64,000 nt of DNA. It comes from Ligilactobacillus aviarius subsp. aviarius DSM 20655. GTDB taxonomy: Bacteria > Bacillota > Bacilli > Lactobacillales > Lactobacillaceae. The stretch covers positions 62,001 through 126,000 of the forward strand of contig NZ_AYZA01000016.1 in the NCBI RefSeq assembly GCF_001436315.1, read 5' to 3'. A model generated the notes under the pieces. The model was given only the letters and a program-made list of their open reading frames with translations, searched no databases and was not told the DNA's origin. Shown here in pieces: positions 1 to 8,100 of the stretch (positions are counted from its first letter, which is position 1; each line of letters opens with the position of its first letter). The translations under genes were made by a program, and so were the position numbers.

Positions 1-11
1 GAATGAGTAAT

Positions 12-40
12 AAAAAAGCCGCGGCAATTTGCCTCGACTT
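12..40 (-). terminator. Rho-independent terminator after the ClC gene
   Basis: On the minus strand AAGTCGAGGC and GCCGCGGCTT pair around an AAATT loop, with one A-G mismatch, and are followed by a run of T. It lies about 30 bases past the stop of the chloride transporter gene. Confidence 0.75.
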
Positions 41-71
41 CTTTGATATATTTTCATAATCGAATTCTAAA

Positions 72-1454
72 TCAACTTCTCAACCCCGTCAATTCCGCAC
101 TCTTCCGCGGATTGTCCAACGAACTCATCATTTCATCCTTCAATGCAGCGTAAATTGGACGGCCGCCCAGCCAATCGTTGATCACGTATGCAATCAACGT
201 TACAACCAACAACGGCATCATGTGTTTAATGCTGCCGACCATTTCCGAAATCAAAACAACGGCCGTAAATGGCGCTTTTTCAATCGCCCCAAAGTAAGCA
301 GCCATCGCATAAATTACGATGTTCAAGAAGTAACCCTTTGCCAATAATCCGGCATGGATCATGATACTTGCATAAAGGGCTCCGCTCGTTGCTCCCAAAA
401 CTAAAATCGGCATGAAAATTCCACCCGGCGTTGATGCCCCGTATGAAATCATCGAAAAGACAAACCGAATAAGCAACAACAGAGCCACAAAGCCGATTGC
501 CGGTAAGTGATCACTTAAATAATTAATAAAGTGCGGACTGGTTAAATCTAAGATGAAATCGTGACTTCCACCTAAGATCTTAACGTAATACAGCCCAATC
601 GGAATTACCAGGAGCAATGGAACAATACTATGCCATGCCTTTGGAATAATGGTCAATTTACCGTACCATTTTGGCAAACTCAAGATCACCCGTTGGTATA
701 GGTTTCCAAATAATCCCAAAATAATTCCTAAAATAATCAATTGCCAGTAATCCTTAACGGGAACACTATAATCATAAATAAAGTGCAAACTTGGAGTTAA
801 TCCAAAGAACAAGAGGGTTACTAAATCCGAAGCAACTGCCGCCGCCAACGCAGCCAACCAAACCGTTGCTGAGGCAAATCCCAAAGTGATTTCTTCAACC
901 AAGAAAAGGGCTCCCGCTAATGGAGCGCTGAAAGCAGCTGATAACCCAGCGGCAATTCCGCATGCCAACATAATATTCCGGTCTTGTTTGTCCCCATGGA
1001 AAACTTCTTCCGAAAACCCTTGACCAATGCAGGCTCCCATTTGAATACATGGGCCTTCCCGTCCAAGAAACAGTCCTGGACAAATTGCCAGCAATCCACC
1101 AACAAACTTCCGCCATAGTGCGGCCCACCAATGCATCTCAAGTTGACCATCCATTACCGCTTCAATTTGCGGAACCCCTGATCCTTTAACGTAAAACAAC
1201 TGCGGCCGGATAATAAACCCAAGCACGATACACAAAATAATCGTCGCAATTACGTATAGGATAATCGTTTTTGGATGGGCTACCATATAGGGATAAATGA
1301 AATATAATCCCTTCATCGTCTTATCAATAATCAACCGGAAAATACTTACAACCACTCCGGTTACCAAGCCGACCAAAATTCCTTTAAAGACGTATAACAG
1401 GTTTCGGCTTGTAAACGGCTTATGCAAAATTTCCGTTACACTTAATTTGCCCAT
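72..1454 (-). CDS. ClC-family chloride channel / H+-Cl- antiporter
   Basis: A 460-residue integral membrane protein of the ClC family, which moves chloride across the cytoplasmic membrane, in many bacteria in exchange for protons. The three selectivity signatures are visible in order: GSGVP at residues 91-95, GREGP at 131-135 (E133 is the expected gating glutamate) and GGIFMP at 344-349. LFLVEEI puts E187/E188 at the position of the internal proton glutamate of CLC-ec1, which favours an antiporter. GREGP rather than GREGT argues against the fluoride subtype. There is no C-terminal CBS domain; the protein ends soon after the last membrane segment. The ATG is preceded by AAAGGAATGG. The gene stands alone between two terminators. 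Antiport is an inference from E188 and is not proven. Confidence 0.9.
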   Translation of the reverse strand: MGKLSVTEILHKPFTSRNLLYVFKGILVGLVTGVVVSIFRLIIDKTMKGLYFIYPYMVAHPKTIILYVIATIILCIVLGFIIRPQLFYVKGSGVPQIEAVMDGQLEMHWWAALWRKFVGGLLAICPGLFLGREGPCIQMGACIGQGFSEEVFHGDKQDRNIMLACGIAAGLSAAFSAPLAGALFLVEEITLGFASATVWLAALAAAVASDLVTLLFFGLTPSLHFIYDYSVPVKDYWQLIILGIILGLFGNLYQRVILSLPKWYGKLTIIPKAWHSIVPLLLVIPIGLYYVKILGGSHDFILDLTSPHFINYLSDHLPAIGFVALLLLIRFVFSMISYGASTPGGIFMPILVLGATSGALYASIMIHAGLLAKGYFLNIVIYAMAAYFGAIEKAPFTAVVLISEMVGSIKHMMPLLVVTLIAYVINDWLGGRPIYAALKDEMMSSLDNPRKSAELTGLRS

Positions 1455-1572
1455 AACTAATCCATTCCTTTTCCTATAGCATCCATTTTCTATTCTAAAA
1501 GATATGACAAAATATTTGAAACATTTATCGCCAAATCGATATAACGATTTTTAATCGGTCATTACCGGTCAA

Positions 1573-1608
1573 TAAAAAATAAGAATGCGGTTCAAAGCCA
1601 CATTCTTA
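1573..1608 (-). terminator. Terminator after mupG-like gene
   Basis: Minus-strand hairpin AAGAATGTGG / CCGCATTCTT (one G-T pair) with a 7-base loop, followed by ATTTTTTATT. It closes the gene at 1651-2748. Confidence 0.7.
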
Positions 1609-1650
1609 CAGGTATTTGATTTCTTTTTTCAGATAAATGATGGTTAATTT

Positions 1651-2748
1651 TTAATTATGATTTTCGAATTTAAATTTGCTCCATGGTTTGATGTAATCGA
1701 GCATAAAAATTTCATTTTCAGGAATTCGGCCAACCAAATTTTTCCGTGAATCTTGATGCGGTTCCAGAACGATCTGTAATTCATTCTTATACCGGCCAAA
1801 CTCATCATTGCCAACAACAATATCGCCGCGCTTAAATTCGTGTTCATTATCATGCGGCGGGTTTGGTTGGTCAGCATACTTGACCCGAACCTGCGTTGAC
1901 CGAATCGTCATTGCGGTAATGTCGCCCCGGCGGAAATGAAGGTTATCTTCCAAAATCGTCCTTTCAATCGGATTGACTTCCGGAACATAATCAACATCTA
2001 AAGTGATGCAGTAACGATCAAGCGCTGCTAAACTTTCCAGTTCTTCATCCGAAGCATAGCAGTTCCCAATAATGACCGTATCGATCAGTCCCGTTGCAAA
2101 TAAGTGCTTAGCTTGAACGACAATTGGCAAATGCCGGTGCATTTCAAGGGTCGGCAGCCCATCGTTTACGTTCCACGGACCGCCTTGAGTCAAAGCATCC
2201 TGACTTGTAATAAATGCCGATGTCTTGATTCCGTGTTTTTTGAACCGTTGACTGCACTTGACGAAGAAGTCATACGGCAAGCCACTGCCTTCTTGCGGAT
2301 AAAAGTTATGGCACCCGTAAATGTACGGAACGTTTGCTTCATACGATAAAATGTTATCTAAGTAAGCAACGTTATTGCTCATGTTCAATTCAATGTTTAA
2401 CCCATACGGATTATATGAAATCAATGATTCCTTCAAGCCGTCGAAGCCTTCATCAAGCCGGATTCCGCTGGCCCCAAGATCAGCAAAAAACTTTAAATCA
2501 TCGTATGAAATTCCAAGTTGCTTAAAAATTCCCGGATTAATGTCTAAAATGACTTCAAAACCGTGATCACGTGCAAAGCTAATAATGTTTTTAAATTTAG
2601 CCGCCGTTGCTTCTTTGCCGTCTTGAACTTCAAGCATACTCATGAATAACCGCGTAAATCCTAAATCGGCTGCTTTTTTGATATATGCCTTATCCTTTTC
2701 CGGATCACTGTGATCGGGATAAACTGAAATTCCCAGTTCGCGTTTCAT
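1651..2748 (-). CDS. mupG: MupG-like 6-phospho-N-acetylmuramidase (DUF871)
   Basis: Matches the DUF871/MupG family: an N-terminal TIM barrel (ELGISVYPDHSD, then LGFTRLFMSML and GASGIRLDEGFDG) and a C-terminal cyclophilin-like domain. MupG of Staphylococcus aureus cleaves MurNAc-6-phosphate-GlcNAc in the cytoplasm during cell-wall recycling; that function is taken from the family. The start is placed at the second ATG (MKRELG), because the first ATG lies inside the Shine-Dalgarno sequence AAAGGATGA, eight bases from the second one. The upstream neighbours are lactose/cellobiose-type PTS IIA and IIB genes, which fits a PTS that delivers a phosphorylated disaccharide. A terminator-like hairpin lies between IIA and this gene, so expression may be partly uncoupled. 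No murQ or murR is visible nearby, so the substrate could also be another phospho-disaccharide. Confidence 0.75.
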   Translation of the reverse strand: MKRELGISVYPDHSDPEKDKAYIKKAADLGFTRLFMSMLEVQDGKEATAAKFKNIISFARDHGFEVILDINPGIFKQLGISYDDLKFFADLGASGIRLDEGFDGLKESLISYNPYGLNIELNMSNNVAYLDNILSYEANVPYIYGCHNFYPQEGSGLPYDFFVKCSQRFKKHGIKTSAFITSQDALTQGGPWNVNDGLPTLEMHRHLPIVVQAKHLFATGLIDTVIIGNCYASDEELESLAALDRYCITLDVDYVPEVNPIERTILEDNLHFRRGDITAMTIRSTQVRVKYADQPNPPHDNEHEFKRGDIVVGNDEFGRYKNELQIVLEPHQDSRKNLVGRIPENEIFMLDYIKPWSKFKFENHN

Positions 2749-2772
2749 GTGAAAACTCATCCTTTCTTAATG

Positions 2773-2811
2773 AAAAAGGTGCAGTTAAGCTTTTCCCTGC
2801 ACCTTTTTTTT
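2773..2811 (-). terminator. Terminator/attenuator between PTS IIA and mupG
   Basis: AAAAGGTGCAG and CTGCACCTTTTT form an 11-bp stem on the minus strand, four bases after the IIA stop and before mupG. It is AT-flanked on both sides. It should reduce read-through into mupG unless that gene has its own promoter, which I could not identify. Confidence 0.75.
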
Positions 2812-2814
2812 GAT

Positions 2815-3144
2815 TTATTTTTCTAATTTTGCAATTCGTTCATACATATCAACCATTTCACCGGCAAGATCCCGGAACGTGATAGCATTCATTAAATGAT
2901 CTTGGGCATGCACCGTTAACAATGTAACTGGTTGATGATCGCCCTGGGCTTCCTTAGTTAACATTTCCGTTTGTGAATTGTGAGCTTCATTCAAAGCTTG
3001 ATCTGCTGCATCCAATTTCTTGTGGGCTTCCTCAAAGTCGCCTTTTTTTGCAGCCCGGATTGCTTCAAAGGCAAATCCCTTAGCGTTTCCGCCATTCATG
3101 ATCAAACCCATTGTTGCTTCTAAGTTTGGTTGTTCTTCAGCCAT
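2815..3144 (-). CDS. PTS lactose/cellobiose-family EIIA
   Basis: A 109-residue cytoplasmic phosphocarrier of the lactose/N,N'-diacetylchitobiose/cellobiose PTS family, a three-helix protein that forms trimers in known members. The signature VTLLTVHAQDHLMNA is intact: H79 is the phosphorylation site and D82 matches the metal-binding Asp of the family. It receives phosphate from HPr and passes it to the EIIB encoded immediately upstream. It is co-transcribed with EIIB (26 bases apart) and the unit starts at the cre-controlled promoter at 3543-3595. The sugar is not determined by this subunit. Confidence 0.93.
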   Translation of the reverse strand: MAEEQPNLEATMGLIMNGGNAKGFAFEAIRAAKKGDFEEAHKKLDAADQALNEAHNSQTEMLTKEAQGDHQPVTLLTVHAQDHLMNAITFRDLAGEMVDMYERIAKLEK

Positions 3145-3170
3145 TAACTATCCTCTCTCCTAATATTAGA

Positions 3171-3509
3171 TTAGCCTTCGATCAAGCTGATTGCTTGATT
3201 TAAGACCTTTTCACCATCCATCATGCCGTATGCTTGCATGTCGATAACAGCCAATGGAATATCGTTGCCTAAACTGTTCTTACGGCCTTCAAGCATACTC
3301 TTGAAGTCATCTTGCATGTAACTAACTTGCGGTCCAAGTAAAACGCAGTCAATTGTCTTTGAATCCAATTGAGCCCGGGCATCGCTTGCAGCCGTTGCAA
3401 AGATATCAGCATCAATGCCCTTTTCTTTTGCTGCAGCTTGCATCTTGGTTACCAACAAACTTGTACTCATTCCTGCTGAGCAGTTTAACATAATTGTGTA
3501 TTTAGCCAT
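3171..3509 (-). CDS. PTS lactose/cellobiose-family EIIB
   Basis: A 112-residue EIIB protein. CSAGMSTSLLVTKM near the N-terminus carries the phosphorylated cysteine (C10 with the start used here) and closely matches ChbB of Escherichia coli, including LLGPQVSYM further on. The start is the ATG of MAKYT, with GAGGTGG a few bases before it; the in-frame GTG three codons earlier lies inside that ribosome binding site. It accepts phosphate from EIIA and hands it to the sugar bound by one of the two EIIC proteins encoded upstream. Those IIC genes have separate promoters, so one IIA/IIB pair may serve both permeases. Confidence 0.93.
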   Translation of the reverse strand: MAKYTIMLNCSAGMSTSLLVTKMQAAAKEKGIDADIFATAASDARAQLDSKTIDCVLLGPQVSYMQDDFKSMLEGRKNSLGNDIPLAVIDMQAYGMMDGEKVLNQAISLIEG

Positions 3510-3542
3510 TTTATCCACCTCATAAATTCTAATATTCTGATT

Positions 3543-3595
3543 TTGATAGCGTTTTCTTTACTCCTAAAGTATAGCACTTTAGCTATAACTTGAAA
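3543..3595 (-). promoter_or_regulatory. Promoter and cre site of the PTS IIB-IIA unit
   Basis: On the minus strand a -35 TTTCAA (3590-3595) and a -10 TATACT (3568-3573) are 16 bases apart. Just downstream, 3543-3558 reads TTGATAGCGTTTTCTT on the plus strand, which fits the CcpA consensus WTGNAANCGNWNNCWW with one mismatch. Its position just past the start site suggests glucose repression by a roadblock. Confidence 0.7.
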
Positions 3596-3622
3596 AGAAT
3601 TATCGAATTATTTAAATATAAA

Positions 3623-4924
3623 TTAAGCTTGAGTTTCTGCCTTCTTGGCATTTTCCATTTGGGCCTGAACTTTACGCTTATCAGCCTTCTTGAAGAAGTA
3701 GACGTATACCAATGAATCAACTGCAATCAAGACCGCCTGTAATACGGCTCCTGAAATATGACCGGTTGCCAAGTAACCTGAAATGATTGCGGGCGTTGTC
3801 CATGGAACCATGATCCCAATCGTTTTAGCAACGATTCCGCTAGCCATTGCAAAGTAGGTGATCAAAACGTTCAACAATGGAGCCACAATAAATGGAACTG
3901 CGATGAACGGATTCATAACTACCGGGAACCCAAAGACTAATGGTTCGTTGATGTTGAAGAATGCCGGAGCAATTTCCAACTTAGCCAATGTCTTGTATTC
4001 GTCACTCTTGGCAAACATGATCATCATAATTGCAAGGCCTAATGTAGCCCCTGAACCACCAATGTGAACGAAGTTATCAAAGAATTGTTGGGTAACAATG
4101 TTTGGTAAGGCTTTATGAGCAGCAAAGGCAACCGCATTTTGTTGCATGGCTGCTAACCAAATTGCTGTCATAACACCTGAAACAACGTTAGCACCGTGAA
4201 TCCCAAATAACCATAAGAATGAAACTAAGAATTCACAAATCAACGCTCCAGGTAAACTTGTTCCAACAATTGACAACGGTTTGAAAATGTATTGCATCAA
4301 GTTTGGAATGGTTTCAATTGGGGTAAATGAAACTCCCATCCGAATCACCCAAACAAGCAATAAGCAAAAGAAACCTGGGAACAAAGCTGTAAATGAATCA
4401 CTTACAGCCGGTGGTACACTAGCAGGCATCTTGATCGTAATCTTCTTGTGAACCATCCATACGTAAAAGTCCGTTAAGAAAAGACCAATGATAATGGCAA
4501 TGAATAAGCCCGTTGAACCTAATTGAGCCAATGGAATCCAGAACGTGCCATCTTTGTGCATTGAAAATGGAATCGTCAGGAAGAACCCGCACATCGCAAC
4601 CAATGCTGCTGGAAGCGGTGCGACGTCCCCATAACTCTTAGTCAAGTTATACGAAATTCCGATTACCGCAATCAATCCCATCAAGTCAAATGAAGCATAT
4701 GTGATTTGCTGAATCACAACATTCCAATGTGGTCCGAACGTGTGTGCCATAAACTTTAAATATCCTTGAATTGGAAATTGTCCAATAATCATGAAGACTG
4801 ACCCGATTACGATCAATGGAACAGCTTGCGCAATCCCATCCCGCAACGCGATCATATGGCGTGAATTGGAGATTTTACCAATCACTTTCATTACTTTGTC
4901 TTTCATACTTCCCTTTGAAGACAT
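3623..4924 (-). CDS. PTS lactose/cellobiose-family EIIC, copy 1
   Basis: A 433-residue membrane permease of the lactose/cellobiose PTS EIIC family, which binds and translocates the sugar while EIIB phosphorylates it. It has about ten hydrophobic segments, the family stretch SSRHMIALRDG (here NSRHMIALRDG) near the N-terminus, and FNINEPLVFG followed by MNPF, the conserved sugar-site region. The start MSSKGSM is chosen because AAGGGG lies nine bases before it; the earlier ATG abuts that sequence. A leader with a cre site and its own terminator-bounded position make it a separate unit from IIB. It is a close paralogue of the gene at 5076-6365: most positions are the same along the whole length, with differences mainly at both ends and in loops. 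The sugar is unknown; cellobiose, chitobiose or a muropeptide sugar are candidates. Confidence 0.92.
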   Translation of the reverse strand: MSSKGSMKDKVMKVIGKISNSRHMIALRDGIAQAVPLIVIGSVFMIIGQFPIQGYLKFMAHTFGPHWNVVIQQITYASFDLMGLIAVIGISYNLTKSYGDVAPLPAALVAMCGFFLTIPFSMHKDGTFWIPLAQLGSTGLFIAIIIGLFLTDFYVWMVHKKITIKMPASVPPAVSDSFTALFPGFFCLLLVWVIRMGVSFTPIETIPNLMQYIFKPLSIVGTSLPGALICEFLVSFLWLFGIHGANVVSGVMTAIWLAAMQQNAVAFAAHKALPNIVTQQFFDNFVHIGGSGATLGLAIMMIMFAKSDEYKTLAKLEIAPAFFNINEPLVFGFPVVMNPFIAVPFIVAPLLNVLITYFAMASGIVAKTIGIMVPWTTPAIISGYLATGHISGAVLQAVLIAVDSLVYVYFFKKADKRKVQAQMENAKKAETQA

Positions 4925-5003
4925 TTGCTTCATCCCCTTAAAACATACTCACGTAAACGTCAATTAAATAATGTTAAAATTATTACTAAATGATTGCATT
5001 TTT

Positions 5004-5019
5004 GTGACAACGCTTACAT
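5004..5019 (-). promoter_or_regulatory. cre site upstream of EIIC copy 1
   Basis: The plus strand reads GTGACAACGCTTACAT, a palindromic CcpA-type site with two departures from consensus. The minus-strand TTGTCA inside it may be the -35 of the IIC promoter, with a -10 near TAGTAA about 16 bases on. Confidence 0.6.
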
Positions 5020-5033
5020 TTTTAATTTAACAT

Positions 5034-5063
5034 AAAAATCAAGGAATGCAAACCTTGATTTTT
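5034..5063 (-). terminator. Terminator between the two EIIC genes
   Basis: Minus-strand AAAAATCAAGG and CCTTGATTTTT form a stem around TTTGCATT, followed by ATG-rich leader. It closes EIIC copy 2, whose stop is 12 bases away. Confidence 0.8.
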
Positions 5064-5075
5064 ATAAACGAATCG

Positions 5076-6365
5076 CTATTTATTTTCCATTGCCAATCCT
5101 TCTTGAATCTTCTTTTTATCAGCTTTCTTGAAGAAGCCAACGTAGATCAAAGCATCGACTGCCAAGCAGACAATTTGGGTAATTGCTCCTGAAATGTGAC
5201 CGGTTGCTAAGTAACCTGAGATCACAACTGGAGTTGTCCATGGAACCATGACCCCAATTGTCTTGGCACATAATCCAGTTGCCATTGCCCCGTAAGTGAT
5301 CAAAACGTTGGCTAACGGTGCAATGATAAACGGTAATGCAATGTAGATGTTCATAACGATTGGGAACCCGAAAATCAACGGTTCGTTAATGTTAAAGAAT
5401 GCGGGAGCGATTTCCAATTTGGCCAAAGTCTTGTATTCATCACTCTTCGCAAACATGATCATCATGATTGCCAATCCTAATGTGGCACCGGCACCGCCGA
5501 TGTGAACAAAGTTATCAAAGAATTGTTGGGTAACAATGTGCGGTAATGCCTTGTGAGCAGCGAAAGCAGCTGCGTTTTGTTGCATGGCTTGTAACCAGAA
5601 GGCCATCATAATTCCAGAAACAACGTTGGCCCCGTGAACCCCGAATAACCATAAGAATGAGATCAAGAATTCACAAAGCAATGCGCCTGGCAAACTTGTT
5701 CCAACGGCCGAGATCGGCTTGAAAATAAATTGCATCAAGTTTGGAATGGTTTCAATTGGAGTAAATGAAATTGCTAACCGAACGATCCAAACAAGCAACA
5801 AGCAGAAGAAACCTGGGAATAAAGCTGCAAATGAGTTACTTACAGCTGGAGGAACACTAGCAGGCATCTTGATCGTGATGTGTTTGTGAATCATCCAAAC
5901 GTAAAAGTCAGTTAAGAATAATCCGATAATAATTGCAATAAATAAACCAGTTGAACCTAATTGAGCCAACGGAATCCAGAACGTGCCATCCTTGTGCATT
6001 GTAAATGGAATCGTTAAGAAGAAACCACACATTGCAACTAAACTTGCTGGCAATGGATCAATGTCCTTGTAACTTTTAGCTAAGTTATATGAAATCCCGA
6101 TAACCGCAACTAATCCCATCAAGTCAAATGAAGCAAACGTAATTTGTTGGATTACAATGTTCCAATGCGGGCCAAATGTATGGGCCATAAACTTCAAATA
6201 AGCTTGAATCGGGAATTGTCCGATAATCATGAAGACTGATCCAATAATGATCAATGGAACAGCCTGTGCGATTCCATCACGTAAAGCAACCATGTGCCGG
6301 GATGATGAAATTTTACCAACGACCTTTAACAGGCGGTCTTTAAACCCTGGCTTTCCTGTAGCCAT
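5076..6365 (-). CDS. PTS lactose/cellobiose-family EIIC, copy 2
   Basis: A 429-residue EIIC permease, a tandem paralogue of the gene at 3623-4924. It shows the same family marks: SSRHMVALRDG near the start, a Pro-rich segment KMPASVPPAVSNS in the middle, and FNINEPLIFGFPIVMN near residue 330. The start is the ATG of MATGKPG with AAGGAG eight bases before it; an in-frame GTG three codons upstream is less likely. Its promoter at 6594-6622 has a perfect cre site just downstream, and a terminator separates it from copy 1, so the two are independently controlled. Duplication followed by slight divergence could give two substrate ranges or only a dosage effect; sequence alone does not tell. Confidence 0.92.
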   Translation of the reverse strand: MATGKPGFKDRLLKVVGKISSSRHMVALRDGIAQAVPLIIIGSVFMIIGQFPIQAYLKFMAHTFGPHWNIVIQQITFASFDLMGLVAVIGISYNLAKSYKDIDPLPASLVAMCGFFLTIPFTMHKDGTFWIPLAQLGSTGLFIAIIIGLFLTDFYVWMIHKHITIKMPASVPPAVSNSFAALFPGFFCLLLVWIVRLAISFTPIETIPNLMQFIFKPISAVGTSLPGALLCEFLISFLWLFGVHGANVVSGIMMAFWLQAMQQNAAAFAAHKALPHIVTQQFFDNFVHIGGAGATLGLAIMMIMFAKSDEYKTLAKLEIAPAFFNINEPLIFGFPIVMNIYIALPFIIAPLANVLITYGAMATGLCAKTIGVMVPWTTPVVISGYLATGHISGAITQIVCLAVDALIYVGFFKKADKKKIQEGLAMENK

Positions 6366-7021
6366 CCTAATCACTCCTTACTGTATTCAATCGCTAAAAC
6401 TTCCAACAACGTAAAATCCGATTAATATAATTAATTTGATTAACTCATCGATTCTTAAAATTTCGATTTCTAAGGTCTAAGGTGCAACCGACCTTCAAAA
6501 ATCTTTACCCTTGAATAATAAATCATTACAAATCACGAAATGGTTAATTATCAGTTATTTTAACGATTTTGAAAACGCTTACTACGTTGAATTAGTATAG
6601 ACCAATCATATTTACGTGTAAACCCTTAAATTAATTAAGTCCTAAATTATTATATGATTCATCCCTCATGATTAAAAATGGGTTAGACCATTGATGTTAA
6701 CATTTTCATTATTGAATGCGATTATCATTCCATTAATCGCGAATGATCATACCAATTTAACAAACTGATTAAGTTTATTTCTGCTTTTCCGAAGAATAAC
6801 AAAATCCAAATTAATTGATAAAATTCGGAATTAAATTTTGAAAAAAGTTTTTAAAATTTTTGTTAAGCCCCAATCATGCTCCTTCCATCTTTTGATTTTC
6901 AAGTTTAAAAATAAATTATATAAATTAATTTAATTAATTATTTATGACCAATCAGTGCGCTACTATAAACATAGAAAGGTAATCTTTCAAATCTTCGAAT
7001 CTACTATGGGGAGGAATTTTG
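6366..7021. other. Divergent intergenic region, PTS EIIC / alcohol dehydrogenase
   Basis: 656 bases without a credible gene. The left part holds the leader, cre site and promoter of EIIC copy 2. The right part is very AT-rich, with TAATTAAT-type runs at about 6905-6945, and ends in a probable -10 TATAAA at 6964-6969 for the dehydrogenase, with TTATGA 16 bases upstream as a weak -35. The middle, about 6640-6900, shows no feature I can name. Confidence 0.6.
6569..6622 (-). promoter_or_regulatory. Promoter with perfect cre site for EIIC copy 2
   Basis: On the minus strand TTTACA (6617-6622) and TATACT (6594-6599) are 17 bases apart, a near-ideal SigA promoter. The plus-strand sequence TTGAAAACGCTTACTA at 6569-6584 matches every fixed position of the CcpA consensus and lies about 10-25 bases after the -10, where bound CcpA would block transcription. 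Confidence 0.85.
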
Positions 7022-8032
7022 ATGAAAGCAGCTGTTGTTCGGCCAAATTCAGATGGCTATGTTGATATTAAGGATGTTAAGTTGCGTCCAATTAAGGACA
7101 ACGAAATTTTAGTAAAAATGGAGTATTGCGGTTTATGCCACACAGACCTGCACGTTGCCGCGGGTGATTTTGGACCGCAACCCGGAAGAATTATCGGTCA
7201 CGAAGGAATCGGCCGCGTTGAACAAATTGGAAAAGAAGTTACTGGACTTGAAATTGGTGACCGCGTTTCAATCGCTTGGTTAGCCGGCGCTTGTGGGCGT
7301 TGTGAATACTGTGTAACGGGAAGAGAAACCCTTTGCCGTTCGGTTCAAAACGCAGGTTATAACATGGACGGCGCAATGGCTGAAAAATGCATCATTCGAG
7401 GCGACTTTGCCGTTAAAGTTCCTGAAAAGTTAGACCCAATCCAAGCAAGCTCAATTACTTGTGCGGGAGTAACAACTTACAAAGCATTAAAGACTTCCGG
7501 AATCCGTCCTGGACAATGGGTTGCCATCTATGGTTGCGGTGGTTTAGGAAACTTAGCAATTCAATGGGCCCAAAATGTCTTTAAGGCTCATGTATTAGCC
7601 GTTGACATTAATGACGACAAATTGGAATACGCAAAAGAAGTCGGAGCTGACTTAACCTTTAATTCAAAGAATGCCGACTCCGGAAAATTTGCGCACGATC
7701 AATTCGGTGGTGCCCATGCCGCAATCGTTACGGCCGTTTCGCAAATCGCATTTGATCAGGCCGTTGATAGTTTACGCGCTGGCGGAAAGGTCGTTGCAGT
7801 CGGTTTACCAAAAGGCAAAATGGGATTATCAATTGTGAAGACGGTGCTTGATGGTATTCAAGTTGCCGGCTCATTGGTTGGAACCCGTCAAGATTTAAAA
7901 GAAGCCTTTGATTTGGCTGCTGATGGCGCAATTAAACCAATCGTATCTGTATGCAAATTAGACGAAGTTAATGAAATGATCGATAAGATGAAGAACGGTG
8001 AAATTAAGGGCCGGAAAGTCATCAAGTTCTAA
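7022..8032 (+). CDS. Zinc-dependent alcohol dehydrogenase (AdhP-like)
   Basis: A 336-residue medium-chain dehydrogenase that interconverts alcohols and aldehydes with NAD(H). The catalytic zinc ligands are seen in YCGLCHTD (C39) and IIGHEGIG (H60). The structural zinc site is the cysteine cluster GACGRCEYC followed by ETLC. The Rossmann motif [10 protein letters not shown] is followed by [10 protein letters not shown], an acidic end of strand 2 that favours NAD over NADP. Length and order match propanol-preferring AdhP enzymes. The ATG at 7022 follows GGGGAGG by seven bases; a TTG one codon earlier is not preferred. It is monocistronic. A role in ethanol formation or in aldehyde disposal is inferred from the family. 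Confidence 0.92.
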   Translation: MKAAVVRPNSDGYVDIKDVKLRPIKDNEILVKMEYCGLCHTDLHVAAGDFGPQPGRIIGHEGIGRVEQIGKEVTGLEIGDRVSIAWLAGACGRCEYCVTGRETLCRSVQNAGYNMDGAMAEKCIIRGDFAVKVPEKLDPIQASSITCAGVTTYKALKTSGIRPGQWVAIYGCGGLGNLAIQWAQNVFKAHVLAVDINDDKLEYAKEVGADLTFNSKNADSGKFAHDQFGGAHAAIVTAVSQIAFDQAVDSLRAGGKVVAVGLPKGKMGLSIVKTVLDGIQVAGSLVGTRQDLKEAFDLAADGAIKPIVSVCKLDEVNEMIDKMKNGEIKGRKVIKF

Positions 8033-8051
8033 TAAAAATTGATTGAATAAT

Positions 8052-8092
8052 AAAAAGCCATTTCAGCGAATTATCGTTGAAATGGCTTTTTT
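8052..8092. terminator. Bidirectional terminator between adh and sucrose phosphorylase
   Basis: AAAAAGCCATTTCA and its complement TGAAATGGCTTTTTT flank a short loop. The T-runs on both strands fit the two convergent genes that end here. Confidence 0.9.
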
Positions 8093-8100
8093 GATTTATC

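Noticed and set aside
2740-2757. Further parS-like sequence GTTTCATGTGAAAAC
   Set aside because: Too many differences, and it can be explained by the ribosome binding site-start codon context of mupG.
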